Assembly (NCBI RefSeq): GCF_001953305.1
Contig: NZ_MTFE01000010.1
Span: 178,146-242,145, forward strand
Source: Cnuella takakiae
GTDB lineage: Bacteria > Bacteroidota > Bacteroidia > Chitinophagales > Chitinophagaceae
Direction of reading: 5' to 3'
DNA length: 64,000 nucleotides
Shown here: in pieces, positions 18,055-25,346 of the stretch
How positions within the stretch are numbered: position 1 is the stretch's first letter
Layout: the number at the start of each line of letters is the position of its first letter
Position numbers and translations under genes: made by a program
Notes under the pieces: model-generated
Seen by the model: only the letters and a program-made list of their open reading frames with translations
Told to the model about the DNA's origin: nothing
Databases searched by the model: none

Positions 18055-18738
18055 ATGATCAAACAACTGACGCTCCTTTTTATGACCCTATCACAGGCTG
18101 CCCACACCAATGCCCAGGTTCCGCCCGAACTGCTGGCATTTGGCCACCACAAGCAAATACCGGAAAATTTAGCCAAGAACATACTGACCGCCCTGTCGTT
18201 CTACCCCGAACTGCGCGACACCCGCATCCATTTTATTTTAAAAGAAAACATCCGGGGCTCGGTGATGCAGGCCCAACCGGTATTTCATACGCTGTTGCGC
18301 AAAAGGGCCCACCGCCGCTACCGCATCCATATCAGCGAGGAATTCAAGCTGGTAAATGCACGGCAGTCCATCACCGAAATCCCCGATACCGTTATGATCG
18401 GGTGGATCGGGCACGAGCTGGGACATATCCTCGATTATGAAGGCCGCACCAATAAAGGCCTGATGCATTTTGGCTACCGCTATGTGCTCGACCCTTCCTT
18501 TGTAAAGCAAGCAGAAAGAGTAGCCGACACCCTGGCGGTGGCGCGGGGCATGGGCCGGCATATCATTGCCACCAAGCGCTTTATCCTCGATCATGCATCC
18601 CTGCCGCAGGCCTATAAGGACAAGATCGCAAGGCTCTACCTCTCGCCCGATGTAATATTGGAGCAGGTGCAGCAGTTAGAAGCGAAAGCTTTAAAAGATG
18701 ATTTGCCACAAAGGCACCAAGACGGAAAGGAGCACTAA
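18055..18738 (+). CDS. Small exported protein with HExxH zinc-peptidase motif
   Basis: The protein has 227 residues with a signal-like N-terminus (MIKQLTLLFMTLSQAAHTNA). A metallopeptidase-like HELGH motif stands in the hydrophobic context MIGWIGHELGHILDY, near residue 120. A candidate third ligand is the Glu in KQAERVADTLAV, about 40 residues later. This arrangement resembles M48/minigluzincin-type peptidases, but no named family was recognised. Protease activity is inferred from the motif alone. The last dozen residues (LPQRHQDGKEH) are translated from one arm of an intergenic inverted repeat, so the native C-terminus may have been shorter. Its neighbours give no clear functional link. Confidence 0.75.
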   Translation: MIKQLTLLFMTLSQAAHTNAQVPPELLAFGHHKQIPENLAKNILTALSFYPELRDTRIHFILKENIRGSVMQAQPVFHTLLRKRAHRRYRIHISEEFKLVNARQSITEIPDTVMIGWIGHELGHILDYEGRTNKGLMHFGYRYVLDPSFVKQAERVADTLAVARGMGRHIIATKRFILDHASLPQAYKDKIARLYLSPDVILEQVQQLEAKALKDDLPQRHQDGKEH

Positions 18739-18784
18739 GCATTTTCTTTGTGTTGCTTCCTGTCTTTCTGCCCTTGTGGCAAAT
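18701..18784. repeat. Inverted repeat of the TTTGCCACAAAGGCACC type, overlapping a gene end
   Basis: The left arm (ATTTGCCACAAAGGCACCAA...) and right arm (...TCTGCCCTTGTGGCAAAT) form a long imperfect hairpin between two convergent genes. The stop codon of the HExxH gene lies at the tip of the left arm. The convergent gene ends 3 bp beyond the right arm. It probably works as a bidirectional terminator. Confidence 0.7.
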
Positions 18785-18786
18785 AC

Positions 18787-20307
18787 TCAGACTCCTTGCA
18801 GCATAAATTCCCGGAACTCCCTGAAATCCTCTTCCTTCATCACCCGGGGAATCTTAGCCTGCCCGCCCAGCTTTTTATAGGTTTCACTCCAGTTGTAAAA
18901 CTGTGCTACCGGAACGGCTTCCACAGCTACACCTTTCAGTGCCTTGGTACGGGCAACGGCGTAGTTCTTATTATTGTCGACGAGCTCGGTGTCGATGATC
19001 TCAGCGGCTTTTACCCTATCTATTTCCTTGTCGGTGCCAATTACCCACTGCATGATGAACTGCTCGTCCTGCAGCACGGTGGAAGCCACGAACTCCTTGA
19101 CCTCGATATCAAATACTTCTTCCAGTTTTTCGATGGCCGCATTCATCTTCTGCACCGACAGCTGCTCGCCCACCACGTTGAGGTAGTGCTTGGTACGGCC
19201 GCTGATGCGGATCTCGGAGCGTTTTTTATCGGTGATGATGACGGTATCGCCAATCATATAGCGCCAGGCACCCGACACCGTGGAGATCAGCAAAACATAC
19301 TCCTCCCCTTCCTGTGCCTGCTCCAACGTCAGCACGGGTGCACCCTCTTTCACGCTGCCGTCCTCGTTGATATTGAACTCCTCGAAAGGCACAAACTCGA
19401 AGAACACCCCATTGTTCAGGATGAGCGCCATGGCATCGGTATCGGGTCTTTTTTGCGTAGCCAGGTAGCCTTCCGAAGCCAGGTATGTATCGATATAGGT
19501 GAGCGGGCGTGCCAGCAGTTTTTCCATGCTCTTGCGGTAGGGCTCAAAGGCTACGCCGCCCGAAGTGTACACCTGCAGGTTGGGCCATATGTCGTGGATA
19601 TTGTTCAGCCGGTTGTGGCGGATCACTTCCTGGAGCATCAGCTCTACCCAGGAAGGGATACCCGAAATGCTGCCCACATCCCACTTGGGTGCCTCCTGTG
19701 CAATGCGGCGCACCTTTTCGTCCCAGTTTTCGATGGAGGCGATCTCGATACCCGGTTTGTAGAACGACCCGAACCAACCGGGGATATTGGCCGCACTGAT
19801 GCCGCTGATCTCACCTTCCTGGTGGTCGATCTGCTGGATGAGGCTGGTGCTGCTGCCCAGCATCAGGATGTCCTTGGTAAAAAAGTCGGGCGGCAGGTCG
19901 AAGTTCTTGAGGCTCATCACCTGCTGGATCCCCGATTTGCGGATGGCCGCGATCATATCGTCGGTTACGGGAATGTATTTCTTGTTGCTGGTGGTGCCGC
20001 TGCTCAGGGCAAAATACTGCTGCCCGCCGGGCCAGGTGATGTTCTGGTGCCCTTCGAGCAGGAAGTGCCACCACTCGTTGTGGAGCCGGTCGTAATCGTA
20101 CAGGGGCACCCGCTGCTGGAAAGCCACCACCGGGTCGGGGCTGGCCAGTATGTCGGTAAAATTATATTTCAGTCCAAAAGCGGTCAGCCTGGCTTTTTTG
20201 AGTAACTGCAGCAACACTTTGCGCTGCGCTTTATAGGGATTGGGCTCGCGGTTAACGAGGCCGTTGAAATTGATTGCTCTTTTGATCACTCCGCCTAATA
20301 GGGCCAT
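18787..20307 (-). CDS. GH3-family acyl-adenylating enzyme (auxin-responsive GH3-like)
   Basis: The protein has 506 residues and no signal peptide. It carries the adenylating-superfamily signature of the plant GH3 family: the ATP loop SSGTTSNKKYIPVTDDM near residue 105, VYTSGGVAFEPYR, YLASEGYLATQ, and the hinge segment ISGRTKHYLNVVGEQLS near residue 365. Plant members link amino acids to jasmonate or auxin through an acyl-adenylate. Bacteroidota members are widespread but their acid and acceptor substrates are not established. It stands alone on the minus strand, convergent with the HExxH gene. The upstream gene in the same direction is 75 bp away behind a perfect hairpin, so co-transcription is unlikely. 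Confidence 0.88.
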   Translation of the reverse strand: MALLGGVIKRAINFNGLVNREPNPYKAQRKVLLQLLKKARLTAFGLKYNFTDILASPDPVVAFQQRVPLYDYDRLHNEWWHFLLEGHQNITWPGGQQYFALSSGTTSNKKYIPVTDDMIAAIRKSGIQQVMSLKNFDLPPDFFTKDILMLGSSTSLIQQIDHQEGEISGISAANIPGWFGSFYKPGIEIASIENWDEKVRRIAQEAPKWDVGSISGIPSWVELMLQEVIRHNRLNNIHDIWPNLQVYTSGGVAFEPYRKSMEKLLARPLTYIDTYLASEGYLATQKRPDTDAMALILNNGVFFEFVPFEEFNINEDGSVKEGAPVLTLEQAQEGEEYVLLISTVSGAWRYMIGDTVIITDKKRSEIRISGRTKHYLNVVGEQLSVQKMNAAIEKLEEVFDIEVKEFVASTVLQDEQFIMQWVIGTDKEIDRVKAAEIIDTELVDNNKNYAVARTKALKGVAVEAVPVAQFYNWSETYKKLGGQAKIPRVMKEEDFREFREFMLQGV

Positions 20308-20369
20308 GGGTTAAAGGGTTTGCCCCTTGTTTGGCAAGATTTGTACCCGATTTGCCGGGGTTTCCTTTA

Positions 20370-20400
20370 AACCTCCAAGGTCTTAAAGACCTTGGAGGTT
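20370..20400. terminator. Perfect 15-bp hairpin overlapping the stop codon of the beta-helix gene
   Basis: AACCTCCAAGGTCTT at 20370-20384 is followed after one base by its exact reverse complement, ending in T-rich sequence on the plus side and AAA/TTT on the minus side. The TAA stop of the minus-strand beta-helix gene (20383-20385) is at the loop. A terminator role is inferred. This type of AGACCTTGGAGG palindrome looks like a mobile intergenic element. Confidence 0.7.
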
Positions 20401-22911
20401 TTTCCATTCCGCCCTGATTCTCCGGACCATCGTTGGTGAGCCGCCATGGTACCCGATACCCAAACCCCTGCCCGCCAGGGGTTTGATCCGGCCCTGCAGC
20501 CGTACTTCCGGCAACACCCCGGGTTTTGTTTTATCGGGGGCAGCCGCTTTTGTGGTCAGTTCTGCCAGCAGCTGGTCGCCGCTAACCGCCACACGCAGGG
20601 TACAGGTGCCCCGAAAGGCACTCGTGGAAAGGGCTGCTCCAAAAGGGGTAGCGGTACCATTGGCGTACTGCACCAGTACCGCATCCACCGCGTCCGAATG
20701 CCTGGTGGTACGGATGAGTCGAAGACCATAACCGCTGCGGGTAGTGCCATCCCATTGCACCAGCACATCCATGTAGCGGTGGGCTACGCTAAAGCCCTGC
20801 CCTGCCGTTTTGAAGGGCACCAGTTCCAGCTCCAGTTCCATATTGCCCGAAGGCATGCCCAAGGGGGTATAGTACAGCACGCCTTCGCGGCCCTGCAGCA
20901 GGCCCTGCATGCCGCCGGCGCCTTCACTGCCGGCACCAAAGTACCACGCATCTCGGGTGGTATCGGCGGGGTACTGGTTCTCGCGGTATTGGGGCGCCAC
21001 ATGCCCCAAGGTCCAGAAGCCGGGCAGCACCCGGGGCTGGTTGCGGGTAGACAACTGGGCAAAATCGGTTACCAAAAGGTTGCGGGGTGCCAGGATGTCG
21101 GTGGCTTTTACGGGCCGGGGCGCAACAACCATAACCGCCGCACCCGCTTCCGATCGGATATGCCGGGGGCTGATTCTTGCCATCAGCCACCACCCTTCAT
21201 CCCCGGCAGTGAAGGTATAGGTGCGCAAGGGCAGCTTGTCACGCGATACAGCCACCTCAATTGGGTTGGCGCCCTGCGCATCGCGGCAGCGATACCATTT
21301 AATATCGCTCTGGTCGCGGAAGGGAGTTGCCAGGGTATAATCCAAGGCCAGCTGGCCATTTCTAAATACAAAGCGGGGTGCTTTTTTGAAAAGGGGTGCC
21401 TCCAATATCTGCGGCAGCACCGTTACCAGGGCTGCAGCCTCCAGCCCCGATGCGGCGGTTGCCTGTATCACCACCTGTACGGCGGAATCCCTTTCGTTGG
21501 TGGGCGCCACCCTGCACCCCAGTCCATCTGCGCTGGGCTCCAGTCTTACCAGTTGGCGGTGGGCAGGCGCAACCGTCCACTGCGGCGGGCCGGCAGTACC
21601 GGGGTAATTGCCAAAGCGAAAAGCTTTTGCAACGAGCAGGGTTTCGTTCTTTCCTGTTTCAATCGTGTCGCGGCTTTGGGTCAGCACCAGTTGCACGGGC
21701 AGGCTGGAAAGCTTCTTACCCGTAGCCCGCTCGGTTTGCTCCACTGTGCTTTTAATGCCCATCGGATCCCAGTTGTCGTTACCCCGCAGCAGGTTATAGG
21801 TATTGTAAACAGGTTTGCCGTTGGCTACAAACCTGTATCCATCCAGTGCGGTGTGCCCTTCCAGGTCTACGGTCGCCTGCGGGTTTTGGGCGCCAATCAG
21901 CAGGGGCTTGCCGCCGTACTGCACGCCCCACTGGTAGTTGCGGAGGGTATGGGGCACCACTTCCTGCCAGCCCCAGTAGGTATTTGTTTCGGAAGCAAAG
22001 CGGCTGTCGATAACTGCAACCGGGCCACCCGCCTTGGTAAGATACTGGTGCGGGCCGGCAAAGGAGCGAAGGGCGCACCCGAGAAATACCGCCCCCGTCC
22101 CGGTAGTATTGTAAAAAGGCTTGGAGGAATAAATATCGAAAGTGGAATGCAGGTACACCCCGGTGCCACAAAGGGCATCGTCGGTACTTTCGAAATGACA
22201 GCTGTCAAACAACACCCTTTTGGCGCCGGTAAAAGGACAAAGGTTGAGGCGGCTGATAAAGCGGGTATTGCGGGCCAGCACCTTATCGCCGTTGCAGTGA
22301 ATAAGCTGTGCCTGCACAATAGCTTGCGCCCTTTGGGGCCGGTTCAGTTCCGGCTTCAACGGAAACTGCAGGTCCACATTACAGTAGTTGCCAAAAGTGA
22401 TGTTCTCGGAGCGGGTACCATCGCCGCTGATGCGGAGCATGGTGAAGTTGCCCACCGCACCAATGGTTTGCCCCCTGTTGCAGGCCAGCACCACGTTGGC
22501 TGCATCGGGGTTAAGGCCCTGGAAGCGGAGCCAGGGGCAGTCAATTTCCAAAGCATAGGGTGTATTGCCCCTGTGTGGCCGGCGGGTGACGGTATCGTCG
22601 GGGTTGTCGAGCCAGTATACCCAGGGCGCTATGTACAACACCATGGGTTCGGCTTCACTGTCTGCGCTCAGTTGTGCAGCTGCCTTGTTTACTGAATTGA
22701 ACACATAGGGTTGCCTGGCCGCCTCCGCATCGGAAAGCTGGCCGTCGATAAAGAATGCTCTGGGACCTAAGGTGATGGTATCGCCGGCATAGGTTACCTG
22801 CTTCCCTGAAAACAGGATGGGATGTGCGGGATCGAGGGAGCGGTAAGCACCCTGGGCAAAAGCAGTAAGAGCGCACAAAAAGGAAAATACCAGCAGGAGC
22901 AATCGGGGCAT
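20383..22911 (-). CDS. Secreted right-handed beta-helix protein, pectinesterase-like
   Basis: The protein has 842 residues with a signal peptide (MPRLLLLVFSFLCALTAFAQ). Residues about 45-330 resemble the carbohydrate esterase 8 / pectin lyase fold: a VLYIAPWVYW strand, LRFQGLNPDAANVVL, FTMLRISGDGTRSENITFGN, and repeated short coils with H, N and D residues (LFDSCHFESTDDALCGTG). Ig-like and other beta modules follow, and the last 200 residues look like a lectin-type jelly roll (MELELELVPFK...YGLRLIRTTRHS). A role on pectin or another uronate-rich polymer is possible, but catalytic residues of CE8 were not assigned with confidence. No T9SS tail was seen. It is monocistronic by appearance, with a long gap upstream. 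Confidence 0.7.
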   Translation of the reverse strand: MPRLLLLVFSFLCALTAFAQGAYRSLDPAHPILFSGKQVTYAGDTITLGPRAFFIDGQLSDAEAARQPYVFNSVNKAAAQLSADSEAEPMVLYIAPWVYWLDNPDDTVTRRPHRGNTPYALEIDCPWLRFQGLNPDAANVVLACNRGQTIGAVGNFTMLRISGDGTRSENITFGNYCNVDLQFPLKPELNRPQRAQAIVQAQLIHCNGDKVLARNTRFISRLNLCPFTGAKRVLFDSCHFESTDDALCGTGVYLHSTFDIYSSKPFYNTTGTGAVFLGCALRSFAGPHQYLTKAGGPVAVIDSRFASETNTYWGWQEVVPHTLRNYQWGVQYGGKPLLIGAQNPQATVDLEGHTALDGYRFVANGKPVYNTYNLLRGNDNWDPMGIKSTVEQTERATGKKLSSLPVQLVLTQSRDTIETGKNETLLVAKAFRFGNYPGTAGPPQWTVAPAHRQLVRLEPSADGLGCRVAPTNERDSAVQVVIQATAASGLEAAALVTVLPQILEAPLFKKAPRFVFRNGQLALDYTLATPFRDQSDIKWYRCRDAQGANPIEVAVSRDKLPLRTYTFTAGDEGWWLMARISPRHIRSEAGAAVMVVAPRPVKATDILAPRNLLVTDFAQLSTRNQPRVLPGFWTLGHVAPQYRENQYPADTTRDAWYFGAGSEGAGGMQGLLQGREGVLYYTPLGMPSGNMELELELVPFKTAGQGFSVAHRYMDVLVQWDGTTRSGYGLRLIRTTRHSDAVDAVLVQYANGTATPFGAALSTSAFRGTCTLRVAVSGDQLLAELTTKAAAPDKTKPGVLPEVRLQGRIKPLAGRGLGIGYHGGSPTMVRRIRAEWKNLQGL

Positions 22912-23348
22912 GCATTCTATTTGTATCCAAGATAAATCATGCCGCCCGCCTGGCAGCCAGGGAACTGTGGGGTGCTATCCTGCTCCCGGGAGTTGAACCA
23001 CAAAGACAGGGAGTACACGGAGAAAAGGAAATGTTTCATTTACCACTGGCTGTCTTGCATTATCCCGCCTTTGCCAAACCGGTTTTATGCTGCTTTTGTT
23101 CAAGCTTAACTTGTTCCTTTACTTTTTAACGGGCAACGAATGCCAGCCCATGTTGCGGTAGCTTTCAAACTGCGGTTTGTTGAAAAACAGGCCGGGGGAT
23201 GGGCCACCACACCCTGATGGGGTTAAAACTCAAAAGCCTGCCGGATGCACCCACCCGTGTTGCCGCCCGAAATGATTGGGTGAAAACCCCCTTTCAACTG
23301 CCTGTTTCAAACTGTAACTTGGTAGGTACTTAACCAAATCCACTTGCC
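22912..23348. other. Intergenic region with repeat half-copy and a possible gene remnant
   Basis: This is 437 bp between divergent genes. At 22998-23030 there is a single arm of the CCACAAAGACA/ACACGGAG repeat. At 23119-23229 the minus strand has an open stretch of 36 codons ending in FESYRNMGWHSLPVKK and a TAA. It begins right after an in-frame stop, so it looks like the tail of a lost gene. No promoter was assigned, although both flanking genes need one here. Confidence 0.4.
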
Positions 23349-24119
23349 ATGTCATTGTTGCCCAAAGTCGAATTCGACAACCCCGCCGAGATCGCCCTCA
23401 CCCACCAGGACACGCTCCGCAAAACCGTTGGCATCCTGGGCATGCTCCTGCCCATCCTGTTGTACCTGGCGCTATGGATCGACCTGGGTCATACCCGCAC
23501 CCTGGAGTCCATCAGCCATTATTACCTGACCCGTGCCGGTGGTGTATTTGTGATCATCGTAAGCCTGCTGGCCGTTTTCCTGATGGTGTATAAAGGCCGC
23601 GACCCCATCGATTTTTACGCCAGTACTTTTGCAGGCGTCTGCGCCCTCCTGCTCCTGCTTTTTCCCACCAGCAATATCAGCGAGGTGGAATGCTGCAGCA
23701 GCTATGCCATCACCCAGCTCAAGGAGTCGACCTTCAGGCCCAAATTCCACCTCATTGCCGCAGCCCTCTTCCTGCTCACCCTGGCCCTGATGTCGCTCTT
23801 CCTGTTCACCCGCTCCAAGCATGCCCCCGAAGTACGCGGCAAACAAAAGCGCCGCCGCAACCGCATCTTCCGCACCATGGGTGTCATCATGATCCTGGCC
23901 CTGCTCACCATTGTTGCCGGTTTCTTCCTGCCCGCCTTCCAACCTTTTTACGACCATTACCGGCTTACCTTCTGGATGGAAACCGTGGCAGTGGAAGCCT
24001 TTGGCTTTGCCTGGTTTGTAAAAGGCGAAGCCATCCTCAAAGACCGCAACACCCAACAGGAACCCAGGGAAGGCGGCAATATCGTTGTCATGTCGACCGG
24101 CAAGCCAGTGAATAAATAA
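23349..24119 (+). CDS. Multi-pass membrane protein of unknown function
   Basis: The protein has 256 residues with about six hydrophobic segments: residues 27-46, 63-83, 92-108, 135-153, 177-198 and a weaker one near 215. The N-terminal 25 residues and the C-terminal tail are polar. A conserved-looking cysteine pair (VECCSS) lies in the second half. The topology resembles small DUF998-like integral membrane proteins, but the family could not be named. The gene is 205 bp upstream of the peptidoglycan-binding protein gene on the same strand, separated by repeat DNA, so a functional pair is possible but unproven. Confidence 0.75.
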   Translation: MSLLPKVEFDNPAEIALTHQDTLRKTVGILGMLLPILLYLALWIDLGHTRTLESISHYYLTRAGGVFVIIVSLLAVFLMVYKGRDPIDFYASTFAGVCALLLLLFPTSNISEVECCSSYAITQLKESTFRPKFHLIAAALFLLTLALMSLFLFTRSKHAPEVRGKQKRRRNRIFRTMGVIMILALLTIVAGFFLPAFQPFYDHYRLTFWMETVAVEAFGFAWFVKGEAILKDRNTQQEPREGGNIVVMSTGKPVNK

Positions 24120-24120
24120 G

Positions 24121-24310
24121 TTGGGAGTTTGGGGTTTGGGGTTTGGAGTTAGGGGTGGAGCGTTCAAGTAGTTCAATGAGTTCAATGTAACCCAGCAGGC
24201 CACCAGCAAACTGAACCTGTTTCTTTAAAACAGGTTACCCGCCAACCCAAAACCAACAACTAACAACCAAAAACCAAAAACCCCAAACTCCAAACCCCTA
24301 ACTCCAAACA
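24121..24310. repeat. G-rich / C-rich inverted repeat with TTCAATGAGTTCAATG element
   Basis: The left arm (24121-24160) is made of TTTGGGGTTTGG-like units. The right arm (24246-24310) is the complementary CCAAACCCC/AACAACCAAAA type, rich in CCAAA units. Between them, 24162-24190 carries GTTCAATGAGTTCAATG, which recurs in reverse orientation at about 51845. Such tracts are low-complexity and could fold. No gene is present. Confidence 0.6.
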
Positions 24311-24324
24311 CAAAACCTAAACAC

Positions 24325-25278
24325 ATGTCCACATTCAACATCACGCCCAAACTGCTTGAGCAACTGTGTACCGTAAACCAGTACCGGCTCCGTGCAGACG
24401 AACTGGTTTTTGTAGGCATCAGGGGCGCCATTACGGCCCTGCCCAACGACAATAGCTGGAAAAGCAAACACAGCCTCTCGCTGATGGATGTCAACTATAC
24501 CAACCCGCGCTGTACCCTGCTGCAATGGCGGCCCAAAACCGGTGAACTGGCGGCCTTTCCGGCCAGCACGGTTCCGCATATGCGGCATATACGGGAAGCC
24601 AAACAGCGCGATGGGAAGGGCGCCAACTGCCTGATGACCGGCTTTTATACCGATTACCGCAAGGGCGTACACAATGCCAGCAAACCCAGCGGCCACGAAG
24701 CATTCAGGCAAAATGCCGTACAGCCCATCCGCCGCAATACCGACGATTTTGACTTCGACAAGGACGACCGCATCGAGTACAGCAATCCCTTCGACAATAT
24801 CCATTGCGGGTGGTTTGCCGGCCTCAGTGCCGATGCCTATGCAAGCGCCGGCTGCCAGGTGGTGATGGGTTTTCCCAGGTGCAAAAAAGAAGGCCGCACC
24901 GAAAATGTGGGCCCCTGGAGGGTGTTTCATAAAAATGCCTACAGTATTGCACAGCAAAGTTTCCAGTACCTCCTGTTTTCGGGTACCGAAGTTTTCAGCC
25001 TGGGTGCAGGTGAAAAACCCAAAAATGCCAAATTGCGCTATGGTTCTCAGGGGCCACTGGTAGCGGAACTGCAGGCAGCTTTGAAAGAAAGGGAGTTCTA
25101 TGAAGGCACCATTGACGGCGAATTTGGCGAACGCACCATGAAAGCGGTGATCCGCTTCCAGGAACATAATTTCGGCAGGAGCGGCGCCGATGGTATTGTA
25201 GGTGCAATCACCGCTGAAGCCCTCGATGTGGCCCTGCAACTGGCACCCAGGCTGGAGCCGGGCAATGTAATGGGGTGA
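24325..25278 (+). CDS. Protein with C-terminal peptidoglycan-binding domain and a SAGCQV-type N-terminal domain
   Basis: The protein has 317 residues and no signal peptide. The last 75 residues form a PG_binding_1 domain (LRYGSQGPLVAELQAAL, FGERTMKAVIRFQ, DGIVGAITAEAL). The N-terminal about 210 residues are not assigned. They contain DNIHCGWF and then ASAGCQVVMG about 15 residues later. A His...SAGC pattern recalls peptidoglycan-active cysteine enzymes, such as YkuD-like transpeptidases or phage-type hydrolases, so a wall-active cysteine enzyme is a reasonable guess. It lies downstream of a membrane-protein gene and is followed by a strong terminator hairpin. Absence of a signal peptide means export would need another route or a partner. 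Confidence 0.75.
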   Translation: MSTFNITPKLLEQLCTVNQYRLRADELVFVGIRGAITALPNDNSWKSKHSLSLMDVNYTNPRCTLLQWRPKTGELAAFPASTVPHMRHIREAKQRDGKGANCLMTGFYTDYRKGVHNASKPSGHEAFRQNAVQPIRRNTDDFDFDKDDRIEYSNPFDNIHCGWFAGLSADAYASAGCQVVMGFPRCKKEGRTENVGPWRVFHKNAYSIAQQSFQYLLFSGTEVFSLGAGEKPKNAKLRYGSQGPLVAELQAALKEREFYEGTIDGEFGERTMKAVIRFQEHNFGRSGADGIVGAITAEALDVALQLAPRLEPGNVMG

Positions 25279-25304
25279 ACATAATTACACCTCACAGGTT
25301 TTAT

Positions 25305-25337
25305 ACACCCCACAGGTTTTTAGAACCTGTGGGGTGT
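25305..25337. terminator. Bidirectional terminator hairpin
   Basis: ACACCCCACAGGTT and AACCTGTGGGGTGT form a 14-bp stem with a 5-nt loop, followed by TTTATTTTATT. It lies 26 bp after the stop of the peptidoglycan-binding gene and 9 bp before the end of the convergent GH95 gene. A degenerate partial copy (CCTCACAGGTTTTAT) precedes it at 25290. Confidence 0.85.
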
Positions 25338-25346
25338 TTTATTTTA

